DNA of 36,265 nucleotides from Candidatus Omnitrophota bacterium (GTDB taxonomy: Bacteria > Omnitrophota > Gorgyraeia > Zapsychrales > JANLHA01), in contig JAGLHE010000079.1 of NCBI GenBank assembly GCA_023143685.1, positions 1 through 36,265 on the forward strand. The letters run 5' to 3'. The translations under genes and the position numbers were made by a program. This document shows, in pieces, positions 1 to 8,802 of the stretch. Below the pieces are notes generated by a model. The model ran no database searches. It was not told where the DNA came from and saw only the letters and a list, made by a program, of their open reading frames with translations. Position 1 is the first letter of the stretch. Every line of letters starts with the position of its first letter.

Positions 1-664
1 TAATTTCTTTCAATCTTATCAACTCTAAAAGCGCCATAAATGTCACAACAATCTCCATCTTGCTTTTTGCGTCGGAGAAAAATGACGTCAACAACAAAGG
101 AGATTCGCGCAACAACATATGTAAAATATCATGAATTTTCTGTTCAACCGTAAATTCTTCCCGAACAACCTCATAAACAGTTTCTTTTTTAAATTTCTTA
201 AGGGCAGATGTAAACGCGTTTATCAAATCAAAAAGGTTTGCTTCAAAATAGACCTCTTTTGCATCATCTTGCATTTCCTTACGTGCTTCTTCATCAACTT
301 GTCTTGCATAAAGTTTTTGGCGATCCCCCTCTTTATCCTTTAGCTGTTCCGCGATTTCCTTAAAGACCTTATATTCCTGCAACCGTCGGACCAGCTCATC
401 TCTGGGATCTTCCTCTTCCTGCTCTTCTTCAACTTCCACAGGAAGAAGCATCCTGGACTTAATTTGGATTAAAGTTGCGGCCATCACCAAAAATTCGCCG
501 ACCACATCCAAGTCCAGCATCTTCATCATCTCGATATAAGCGACATACTGATCCGTGATATTCGCAATGGGGATATCGCAGATATCAATGTCGTTCTTCT
601 TAATCAAATACAAAAGAAGATCCAGAGGGCCTTCAAAAATGTCTAATTTTAGTTTATAACTCAT
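1..664 (-). CDS. scpA: Segregation and condensation protein A (ScpA), C-terminus cut by window edge
   Basis: Reverse complement from ATG at 664-662 reads MSYKLKLDIFEGPLDLLLYLIKKNDIDICDIPIANITDQYVAYIEMMKMLDLDVVGEFLVMAATLIQIKSRMLLP..., open to position 1. FEGPLDLLLYLI and EFLVMAATLIQIKSRMLLP are ScpA hallmarks. Not in the ORF track because it lacks a stop in the window. Confidence 0.93.
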   Translation of the reverse strand, partial: MSYKLKLDIFEGPLDLLLYLIKKNDIDICDIPIANITDQYVAYIEMMKMLDLDVVGEFLVMAATLIQIKSRMLLPVEVEEEQEEEDPRDELVRRLQEYKVFKEIAEQLKDKEGDRQKLYARQVDEEARKEMQDDAKEVYFEANLFDLINAFTSALKKFKKETVYEVVREEFTVEQKIHDILHMLLRESPLLLTSFFSDAKSKMEIVVTFMALLELIRLKEI

Positions 665-670
665 AATAAG

Positions 671-747
671 AGATCCCTCGTTTCGCTCGGGATAAATTCG
701 CACACATGAGTTATGTCATTGCATTCCACAACTCATGTGCTCATTTA
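671..747. repeat. Dispersed repeat family E, copy 1 (two hairpins), between trpS and scpA
   Basis: On the minus strand TAAATGAGCACATGAGTTGTGGAATGCAATGACATAACTCATGTGTGCGAATTTATCCCGAGCGAAACGAGGGATCT, similar along its length to 20895-20986; stem cacatgagtt (703-712)/aactcatgtg (730-739). Confidence 0.8.
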
Positions 748-756
748 GCTTATAAC

Positions 757-1740
757 TCATACTTTAAAAACAACCTCTCGCACCTGTGCCATTGTTTCTT
801 GAGCCTGGGCCTGAGCTTTTTTGCGCCCTTCCGCAAGGATATCGCGGACGCGATCTTTATCATCAACTAATTCTGCCCGTTTTTCCTGAATCGGTTTCAA
901 CTCCTCAATCAAACTCTCCGCCAAAATTGCTTTACAATCTGTACATCCTTTTTGCGCCTGCGTGCACCACTCGCGAACATCATCAACCTTGTCCGGATCA
1001 AAAACATTATAATATCTAAACACATTACACTCATCCGGATGGCCAGGATCCTTCAACCTCAACCGTTTTGGATCTGTAAACATCTGTTTTGTCTTTTTGC
1101 GCACATCATCCGGCGAATCCGACAAAGCAATTGTGTTTTGATAACTTTTACTCATTTTGCGGCCGTCCAGCCCTAACAAACGCGGCGTTTCTGTAAGAAT
1201 AGCCTCGCAATCCGCAAATAATTCTGCCTGATAGGTGTGATTAAACCGTCGGGAAATCTCGCGCGTTAGTTCAATATGCGGCAGCTGATCTTCTCCGATC
1301 GGGACCGCATTGGCTTTATAAAGAAGAATATCCGCTGCCTGCAAAACCGGATACCCCAGGAATGCATATGTCTGCAAATCCCGTGTCGCAATCTCTCTAA
1401 GTTGTTCTTTATACGTCGGGTTACGCTCCAGCCAACCCAAGGGCGTTAAGCAAGAAAAGAACATCTGCAACTCCAGATGTTCTTTGACCTCAGACTGAAC
1501 AAAAAGAAGCGATTTTTCAGGATCAATTCCACAAGCAATCCAATCGATCGCCATATCAAAAATGCTTTCATGAATCTCTTGCCCTTGATCATACTGCCCC
1601 ATCAAAGCATGCCAGTCAGCAATACAAAATATACACGAATACTTTTCCTGAAGATCAACCCAATTATGAAGTGCACCGACAAGATGCCCTAAATGCAATT
1701 TCCCTGTCGGCCGCATAGCGCTGAAGACTTTTTTAGTCAT
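757..1740 (-). CDS. trpS: Tryptophanyl-tRNA synthetase
   Basis: 327 aa; class I aaRS HLGH and KMSKS motifs (RPTGKLHLGHLVGAL, DGRKMSKSYQN). Confidence 0.96.
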   Translation of the reverse strand: MTKKVFSAMRPTGKLHLGHLVGALHNWVDLQEKYSCIFCIADWHALMGQYDQGQEIHESIFDMAIDWIACGIDPEKSLLFVQSEVKEHLELQMFFSCLTPLGWLERNPTYKEQLREIATRDLQTYAFLGYPVLQAADILLYKANAVPIGEDQLPHIELTREISRRFNHTYQAELFADCEAILTETPRLLGLDGRKMSKSYQNTIALSDSPDDVRKKTKQMFTDPKRLRLKDPGHPDECNVFRYYNVFDPDKVDDVREWCTQAQKGCTDCKAILAESLIEELKPIQEKRAELVDDKDRVRDILAEGRKKAQAQAQETMAQVREVVFKV

Positions 1741-1806
1741 ATGATTTTAATGCAGTTCTCGATTTTATACTTTCCTAAAATACTGTAAAAAACAATTTCA
1801 AGCACG

Positions 1807-4290
1807 TTACAAAGTACGTGCAATCGTCTCGATTTCATAAACTTCTAAAACATCCCCTTCCTGAATTTTTTCATACCCGTCAATAGCAATCCCGCATTCA
1901 TATCCTTCCTTAACTTCCTTAACATCATCTTTAAATCGTTTTAACGTTGAAATTACCCCTGAATGAGCGACTTCCCCGTCACGAACAACGTCCACATTGG
2001 CTTTACGCGTAACCGTCCCTTTTGCAATAAAACATCCGGCAACCATCCCGGACTTGCTTAACTTAAATACCTGCCGCACATCAATACGAGCCAAGAATTT
2101 TCGCCGCTTCTTCGGCGCCAATAACCCTTCAAGAGCTTGACGCATATCATTAACCGCGTCATAAATAATACGATACTCGCGCACATCAACAGGCTGCTTT
2201 TCAAGCTCCTCTTTCGCGCGCGCGTCTTGCCCGACATGAAACGCAATAATAATCGCGTTAGAGGCCACAGCTAAAATAACGTCTGATGCGTTAATATCCC
2301 CAACACCTGTATGAATAAATTTCACTTTCACTTCATCACTTGGAATTTTTTCCAAAGAATCCTTCAATGCTTCTAATGATCCTTGTACATCAGCCTTCAG
2401 GATAACATTCAATTCTTTAATCGTCCCATCCTGAATCTGTGAATAAATATCCTCTAACGTAACACGCTGCTGAGCGTTTAAGCGTTGATCCTTAAGTTGT
2501 CGCTGACGGATAAGTGTTATTTCTCTGGCCTGTTTTTCATCTTCAACAACATAAAACATTTCCCCTGCTTCCGGCACCCCAGGAAGCCCTAAAATTTCTA
2601 CCGGCGTTGACGGTCCAGCCCCTTGAATAGGCCTTTCCAGACAATCAAATAAAGCTTTCATCTTTCCATAATATTGACCAGCAACAACAATGTCATTCAT
2701 GCGCAATGTCCCGCCCTGAACAATCAAGCTGGCCACAGACCCCCGGCCATGACTTAAATGCGCCTCCACAACAATCCCGGAAGCTTTCTTCTCACTATTA
2801 GCCTTAAGTTCTAACATCTCTGCTTCTAGAAGAATCATTTCAAGCAAAGTATCAATTCCTTCACCGGTAATCGCCGAAACATTAGCAACAATCGTCTTGC
2901 CACCCCAATCCTCAGGGCTAAGGCCTCTATCAGCCAATTGTTTTTTCACACGGTCCACATCCGCATTACGTCGGTCAATTTTGTTTAAAGCAATAATAAT
3001 AGGAACGCCTGCCGCGTGTGAATGATCAATTGCCTCTTCAGTCTGAGGCATAATCCCTTCATCCGCTGCGATAACCACAACAACCAAATCCGTGATATGC
3101 GCCCCTCTTGCGCGCATAGCCGTAAACGCTTCGTGACCCGGCGTATCCAGAAAAGTAATGCGTCCTTTAGGAAGCTTTACAGAATACGCACCGATATGCT
3201 GGGTAATTCCGCCATGCTCGGCATCCGCAAGCTTGCTTTTTCGAATCTTATCAATTAAAGATGTTTTGCCATGATCAACATGCCCCATAAACGTAACAAC
3301 AGGCGCGCGAGGCTTCAGCAAGTCAGGATTTTCATCTTCTTCTTTGTGCCACTCAACAAGCTGCTGCTCTTGCGTCTTCACCTTGGTTAATTTATATCCG
3401 AACTCTTCTGCTAATTTTCGGACAATATCTTCTCCTAACCCCTGATTAATATTCGAGAAGATACCCATCTGCATTAACTTCTTTAAAACCACGCTCGTCT
3501 TCTGCTCAACACGCACAGAGAAATCCTTAACGGAAATAGGGATTTTCAACTCAAGTTCCTTAAGATTTGCCAAACGAGCTTCTTGTGCAGCAACTGCTTC
3601 CGGACTTCCCGGCTCAACCCCCGGTGTCACCATGTCAGGCGGAACCGCTCCAACATCAAATTCACCCTTTTTAAAAACCTTAGCCTCTTCACCCCTACCG
3701 ATTGACTTGCGTTTCTTTTTAACAAGGGGCTTAAGTGGAATAAACGGCGCACTGCTAATTTTTGGTTTTGTTTTCTTTGGCTGAGCCTTTGCCGTTTCCT
3801 CAACTTTCTTTTCTTTTATAACTGTCTTCTCGGCTTTCTCTTTTTCCTGAACTTCTTTTTCTTCCTTACCTTTCGCCTTAATCGCTGTTTTCTTCTTAAC
3901 AACAGCCTTTTTCTTCGGCTTTTCCTCTTTTACCGTATCCTTTTCTTCTTCCGCTACTTGTTTCGCTTTCGAAACTTTTCTGGTAGTTGTTTTTTTAATC
4001 GTTGCTTTCTTAACCGTCTTCTTCTTAACTTCTTGTTCTTCAGATTCTTTCACCTCAAGTTCTTTTTCTTGTTCCACTTTTACCTCCTGCGCCGCTTTCT
4101 TATCCTCAGGAGAAATGGTTTTTATCTTTCCCGCCTTAACATCTTTAACTAACTCCCCACGGACAACAACTCCGACCGCCTTATTAAGTTCCTGTTCTTT
4201 CCCTTTAGCCTTAAGCTTTAAGGCTTTTAATTTCACAAGAACAGCTTCAATGGAGATATTCAATTCATTTGCTAACTCAAATACTTTCAT
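1807..4290 (-). CDS. infB: Translation initiation factor IF-2 with long Lys/Glu-rich N-terminal region
   Basis: 827 aa; GHVDHGKTSLID, DTPGHEAF and NKID GTPase motifs; C-terminal IF-2 domains. Confidence 0.97.
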   Translation of the reverse strand: MKVFELANELNISIEAVLVKLKALKLKAKGKEQELNKAVGVVVRGELVKDVKAGKIKTISPEDKKAAQEVKVEQEKELEVKESEEQEVKKKTVKKATIKKTTTRKVSKAKQVAEEEKDTVKEEKPKKKAVVKKKTAIKAKGKEEKEVQEKEKAEKTVIKEKKVEETAKAQPKKTKPKISSAPFIPLKPLVKKKRKSIGRGEEAKVFKKGEFDVGAVPPDMVTPGVEPGSPEAVAAQEARLANLKELELKIPISVKDFSVRVEQKTSVVLKKLMQMGIFSNINQGLGEDIVRKLAEEFGYKLTKVKTQEQQLVEWHKEEDENPDLLKPRAPVVTFMGHVDHGKTSLIDKIRKSKLADAEHGGITQHIGAYSVKLPKGRITFLDTPGHEAFTAMRARGAHITDLVVVVIAADEGIMPQTEEAIDHSHAAGVPIIIALNKIDRRNADVDRVKKQLADRGLSPEDWGGKTIVANVSAITGEGIDTLLEMILLEAEMLELKANSEKKASGIVVEAHLSHGRGSVASLIVQGGTLRMNDIVVAGQYYGKMKALFDCLERPIQGAGPSTPVEILGLPGVPEAGEMFYVVEDEKQAREITLIRQRQLKDQRLNAQQRVTLEDIYSQIQDGTIKELNVILKADVQGSLEALKDSLEKIPSDEVKVKFIHTGVGDINASDVILAVASNAIIIAFHVGQDARAKEELEKQPVDVREYRIIYDAVNDMRQALEGLLAPKKRRKFLARIDVRQVFKLSKSGMVAGCFIAKGTVTRKANVDVVRDGEVAHSGVISTLKRFKDDVKEVKEGYECGIAIDGYEKIQEGDVLEVYEIETIARTL

Positions 4291-4385
4291 ATTAAACTTT
4301 CTGTTTTCTGTTAATCATATATCTACAATAATTTACAAGCCACAAAAACCTTGTCAATCGACGGGATTACTCCAGGCCATAAGGT

Positions 4386-5609
4386 TTATCTATTAAGGAG
4401 GCCTTTGGCTTCCTTAATTAATTTTTCGGCTTTAATTGTACCCAAACCTTTAATTTGTGTCAAATCTTTCAGACCGGCATTCGAAATCTTTTCTAAAGAA
4501 TCAAACCCATATTCTTTTAAAATTTCCTTCATTTTATCGCTAGCACCTTCCAGCTCTGACAACGCATCTGAGGCCGATTCTTCTTCCTCTTTGGATTCCT
4601 TATCTATCTCTTCCTCGCTTGTCATCTCCGAGTCCTCTTCATCCATCGCATCTTCTTGCTGTTTCTGCCACTGATCCGCAGTGAAAATATTAAGTTCCCA
4701 GCCAACCAGCTGACTTGCCAATCGCACGTTCTGTCCACGTTTTCCGATCGCTAAAGGCAACTGATCTTCAGCTACGATCAAATTTGCCTTTTTATCTTCA
4801 TAATCAATCTGGATTTGCGAAAGTTCCGCGGGAGAAAGAGATGCCTGGATGTATTCTTTAATATCATCCGAATAACGAACAATATCAATTTTCTCACCAT
4901 GGAGCTCTGAAACAATATTTTTTACTCGTGCTCCACGCATCCCGACACACGCACCTACACAATCTACTTTTTCGTCTTTTGAATAGACCCCGATTTTTGT
5001 CCGTTCCCCGACAGTCCGGGCTATAGCTTTAATCTCAACTATCCCCTCATAGATCTCGGGCACTTCTAATTCAAATAAACGTCGAATAAAATTTGGATTA
5101 GCGCGAGAAAGAACAATTTGCGGGCCCCGGGCTTCCTTCAAAACATCTAAAACAAAAACGCGGATACGGTCTCCCTGCCTGAATTCCTCTTTACTGGATT
5201 GTTCCTTGCGGGGCATAATAGCTTCTGTTTTACCCAAATCAACAATAATATTGCCCTTTTCAAACCTGTAGACACTCCCACTGATAATTTGCCCAACACG
5301 GTTCTGGTATTCATCAAAGATAACATCCTTTTCAGCTTCCCGTATTTTTTGAATAACCACCTGTTTTGCTGTTTGCGCGGCAATACGCCCAAATTCACTT
5401 GAACGGATTTCATGTTCGCCGGCATAAGCGGTAAGCTTTCCTGTTTTTAAATCAAGAGAAACTTTAATGTCCTCCTCACGATCAACTGTCCATATTTTGC
5501 GGGCGGCCGACGCAACAGCAGCTTCTACTGCCTGCACAAGAATTTCTTTATCAATCCCTTTATCCCGCTCTAACTGTTCCAAGATTGCAACTAATTCACT
5601 ACTATCCAT
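4386..5609 (-). CDS. nusA: Transcription termination/antitermination factor NusA
   Basis: 407 aa; S1 and KH region (CVGMRGARVKNIVSELHGEKIDIV, GKRGQNVRLASQLVGWELNI), acidic linker, C-terminal helix-hairpin-helix repeat. Confidence 0.96.
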   Translation of the reverse strand: MDSSELVAILEQLERDKGIDKEILVQAVEAAVASAARKIWTVDREEDIKVSLDLKTGKLTAYAGEHEIRSSEFGRIAAQTAKQVVIQKIREAEKDVIFDEYQNRVGQIISGSVYRFEKGNIIVDLGKTEAIMPRKEQSSKEEFRQGDRIRVFVLDVLKEARGPQIVLSRANPNFIRRLFELEVPEIYEGIVEIKAIARTVGERTKIGVYSKDEKVDCVGACVGMRGARVKNIVSELHGEKIDIVRYSDDIKEYIQASLSPAELSQIQIDYEDKKANLIVAEDQLPLAIGKRGQNVRLASQLVGWELNIFTADQWQKQQEDAMDEEDSEMTSEEEIDKESKEEEESASDALSELEGASDKMKEILKEYGFDSLEKISNAGLKDLTQIKGLGTIKAEKLIKEAKGLLNR

Positions 5610-5679
5610 TTCCTTTTCTCCTCGATATTTAATAACATTTTTTTCTTAACAAATCATTCACCAACCAGCTATACAAAAC

Positions 5680-5761
5680 AAACTCGCTTGATATCTTTGT
5701 TTGCCCGCAACTTTTTTTGTAGTATAGGAATTTCGTATGCAGTCTTTGAAATTCCTCATAC
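5680..5761 (+). repeat. Dispersed repeat family A, copy 1, between nusA and rimP
   Basis: aaactcgcttgatatctttgtttgcccgcaac tail plus gtataggaatttcgtatg...gaaattcctcatac hairpin. Confidence 0.8.
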
Positions 5762-6211
5762 AAGCTGATCCGCCTTTTGAATTTTATCTAACGGGACAGT
5801 TAGCACCTTATCTTTTACTTGAAGAACAACTTCATCATCATGCACTTGATCCACAGTACCCGTATACTCTCCCTTACCTTCTAACTTCTCTATTAACAAA
5901 ACTCTAATCTTGCGGCCCTGTACTCGTAAAAAATCTTTTTTCGTCTTTAACGGCCAATCTAACCCCGGCGAACAAACAGAAACAACATGCTCTCCATCAA
6001 TCAACTCATCTTCCTCAATTTTTTCATTAAGCCGCCGATTAATTCCTGCACAAATATCAAGAGTAACTCCGCCTCGAGGCTCATCAACAAAAACCTCTAA
6101 AATCACCTTGGCATTATGCTGCTTAATCTTTAACGCGACCAACTCCAGATTGTCCTCCTTAAGTATCGACAAAACTATTTTTTCAATCTGTTCAGCTAAA
6201 AAATTTTCCAT
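5756..6211 (-). CDS. rimP: Ribosome maturation factor RimP
   Basis: 151 aa; VSSPGLDWPLK-like motif (VCSPGLDWPLKTKKDFLRVQGRKIRV); position upstream of nusA. Confidence 0.92.
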   Translation of the reverse strand: MENFLAEQIEKIVLSILKEDNLELVALKIKQHNAKVILEVFVDEPRGGVTLDICAGINRRLNEKIEEDELIDGEHVVSVCSPGLDWPLKTKKDFLRVQGRKIRVLLIEKLEGKGEYTGTVDQVHDDEVVLQVKDKVLTVPLDKIQKADQLV

Positions 6212-6233
6212 AACAATTCTTCCCTTTAAAAAA

Positions 6234-7490
6234 TTATTCTGCCAAGAGTCCTGTCATCTTCACAACAGCATCTTCTTTTTTAACCATGATAATCTCGGAT
6301 GTTTTTCGACTCTTAATTTCAACATTACCCTCTTTCAGGGCTCTCTTACCAATAACAATCCGGTATGGTATTCCGATCAAATCAGCATCATTAAATTTCC
6401 TGCCGGCTGTTTCATCCCGATCATCCACTAACACTTCATACCCTGCATCTGTCAACCCTTGATAATACTCCTTCGCCAACTGCATGCTTTCCTCATCGCC
6501 GATCTGGATGGGCAAAATTTCCACATCAAAAGGAGCCACTTGCCTAGGCCAAACAATCCCTGACGCGTCATTGTTGGTTTCAATAATCGCGGCAATCAGA
6601 CGACTCACGCCAATACCATAGCATCCCATAACAATTGGCTTCTGTTTTCCGTCATCATCAAGGAATAAAGCCTCTTGTGCCTGACTATATTTTGTCCCTA
6701 ACTGAAAAATATGTCCTAGCTCAATAGCCACATGCCCCTCTAATTGCTGCTGGCATTCCGGACAAGGATCATCTTTTTTTTGCGACTCTGTCACTCCTCC
6801 CTCAAATCCGCAAGATGGACACTTCACAATCTCATCTTCCCCGATTAAAGCAGGGACCAAAAATTCATGTGAAACATCGCCTCCCATTGCCCCGGAATCA
6901 GCCGCGACAATAACCACATCTACCCCACAACGCTTAAAAATATTTTTGTATGCTTCATACATCCGGTCATAATTCTTTTTTAACCCCTCCTCATCCCGGT
7001 CAAAACTATACGCGTCTTTCATAATAAATTCTAACGCGCGTACAATCCCGAATCGCGTACGGATCTCATCACGAAACTTTGTCTGAATCTGGTACAATGT
7101 TACCGGCAGCTGACGATAAGACTGCACATAATTCCGGACAAGCTCTGTAATAATTTCTTCGTGAGTCGGGCCAAGGCACATTTTGCGGCCACGGTTATCT
7201 TCAAAACGAATCATGATATCTTCCATAACCTTATCCCGCCCTGTTTTCTGCCAAACTTCAATCGGCTGAAGACAAGGCAGAAATAACTCCTGGGCTTGAG
7301 CATTATTCATCTCCTGACGAATAATATTTTCAATACGCCGCAACACTCTTAAACCCAAAGGCAGATAGGAGTAAACCCCGGACGTCAACATATTAACGAG
7401 CCCTGCCCGCAATGAAAGCTGATGACTAACCGCCTCTGTTCCCACAGGAACTTCCTTTGCTGTAGGAATAAAACATTTTGACCAATACAT
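6234..7490 (-). CDS. proS: Prolyl-tRNA synthetase, short form without INS editing domain
   Basis: 418 aa; class II aaRS motifs (GPTHEE, RTRFGIVRALEFIMKDAYSFD, LGHIFQLGTKYS, MGCYGIGVSRLIAA). Confidence 0.94.
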   Translation of the reverse strand: MYWSKCFIPTAKEVPVGTEAVSHQLSLRAGLVNMLTSGVYSYLPLGLRVLRRIENIIRQEMNNAQAQELFLPCLQPIEVWQKTGRDKVMEDIMIRFEDNRGRKMCLGPTHEEIITELVRNYVQSYRQLPVTLYQIQTKFRDEIRTRFGIVRALEFIMKDAYSFDRDEEGLKKNYDRMYEAYKNIFKRCGVDVVIVAADSGAMGGDVSHEFLVPALIGEDEIVKCPSCGFEGGVTESQKKDDPCPECQQQLEGHVAIELGHIFQLGTKYSQAQEALFLDDDGKQKPIVMGCYGIGVSRLIAAIIETNNDASGIVWPRQVAPFDVEILPIQIGDEESMQLAKEYYQGLTDAGYEVLVDDRDETAGRKFNDADLIGIPYRIVIGKRALKEGNVEIKSRKTSEIIMVKKEDAVVKMTGLLAE

Positions 7491-7508
7491 AGCTAACCTT
7501 TTTTAATG

Positions 7509-8771
7509 TTAATCAAAAAACCTATCCGGCAACTTTATGTGCCGCTTTTCAAACTTTTTAAAGAAAGAAGGTTTTTTATTGGTTTTGACCCATTCCCCTT
7601 CGATCTTATCATCAAAGCTGTCTTCTTTTTGTTCAAACCGAAAAACATCATGCATAATCACATCCTGCTTCGCGTCATCCCAGTCAACATCTGTCATGTA
7701 TGTCAAACGACGTTTCCCGTCAGGGAACAACTCAATATGAACAATCAGATCAATAGCCCTCGCGATCTGTTTATAAATCACCTCGGTACTCAGCCGGATT
7801 CCTGTCATCAACATCATCGTAACCATACGGCTAAAACAATCTTCCGGTGATTCCGCGTGAACAATCGCTAAAGACCCTGAGTGCCCACTGGAGATAGACT
7901 CAATCAAGTCCAACATCTCTTCCGACCGTACTTCCCCGACGATAATTCGATCAGGCCTCATACGCAACGAATTCACAAAAAGATCCCGGATAGAAATCGC
8001 ACCTTTCCCTTCCACATTCGCCCCCTTTGACTGCAACGTAACAACGTGATCCTGATGCAACCGGAGTTCAGGGGTATCTTCAATCGTAATAATCCGTTCG
8101 TGGTCCGGAATATATTTGGACAAAACATTTAACGTGGTTGTTTTTCCTGTCCCGGTTGCCCCGCAAAAGACAACATTTAACTTAGCCTTCATTGCTCCGA
8201 TAAGAAGGGTTGCCATCTCATCATTCAGGGTTCCCGCTTTTAAGAGTTGGTCAACCTCTGAAATGTTAGCAAATTTACGTATCGTCATAACAGGGCCAAT
8301 CAACGAGCATGGAGGCAGAAGGACATTAACACGCGAACCATCTGTCATCGAAAAGTCAACATAAGGAGAGGATTCATCCACACGCTTATTTGAACCGGAC
8401 GCCGCAAGTATCTTTTGGATCGAGTGCAATAAATGTTCATTGCTTTCGAACTTCACATCCGTCAATTCAATCTTCCCTGCTTTTTGAACATAAATCGCGC
8501 TCGCCCCATTAATCATAATCTCTGTAATTTCCGGATCTTCTACGAGAGGACGGATCGGGCCTAAACTGACAACCGAACTAACCAGGCTCCGGATCAGAGC
8601 AACTCGCATCTCCATTGTCACCTCAAGCTGGTCTTCCGCGCAAAGATCAGAAATAGCTTTATCCACAAAAACTCTTAACTGGTCTTCTGTCATAGAATCT
8701 TTAACAGATAAAAAATCTGTCTTCTGAATCAGATATTGATGAATCATTGTTTTGATTTCACCGATAGACAT
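7509..8771 (-). CDS. cpaF: CpaF/TadA-type secretion ATPase
   Basis: Walker A GATGTGKTTTLN, RMRPDRIIVGEVRSEEMLDLIESISSGHSGSLAIVHAES. The ORF track starts at a GTG (8783); ATG at 8771 preceded by AAAGGTGAGG is the more likely start. Confidence 0.93.
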   Translation of the reverse strand: MSIGEIKTMIHQYLIQKTDFLSVKDSMTEDQLRVFVDKAISDLCAEDQLEVTMEMRVALIRSLVSSVVSLGPIRPLVEDPEITEIMINGASAIYVQKAGKIELTDVKFESNEHLLHSIQKILAASGSNKRVDESSPYVDFSMTDGSRVNVLLPPCSLIGPVMTIRKFANISEVDQLLKAGTLNDEMATLLIGAMKAKLNVVFCGATGTGKTTTLNVLSKYIPDHERIITIEDTPELRLHQDHVVTLQSKGANVEGKGAISIRDLFVNSLRMRPDRIIVGEVRSEEMLDLIESISSGHSGSLAIVHAESPEDCFSRMVTMMLMTGIRLSTEVIYKQIARAIDLIVHIELFPDGKRRLTYMTDVDWDDAKQDVIMHDVFRFEQKEDSFDDKIEGEWVKTNKKPSFFKKFEKRHIKLPDRFFD

Positions 8772-8802
8772 AATGGACCTCACCTTTCTTCAAAAAAGAT
8801 AA

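Noticed and set aside
1802-1821. Hairpin GCACGTACTTTGTAACGTGC at the infB stop as a terminator
   Set aside because: Stem has a bulge and low GC content, and the T-run comes 8 nt later; trpS follows closely, so termination is not convincing.
3700-4230. Low-complexity Lys/Glu-rich region of IF-2 as a novel repeat
   Set aside because: Charged, low-complexity IF-2 N-terminal regions are common; no exact DNA repeat unit seen.
5910-6431. 173-aa plus-strand ORF overlapping rimP and proS
   Set aside because: Antisense to two well-supported genes, Ser/Cys/Pro-rich composition typical of a shadow ORF, no recognisable domain.
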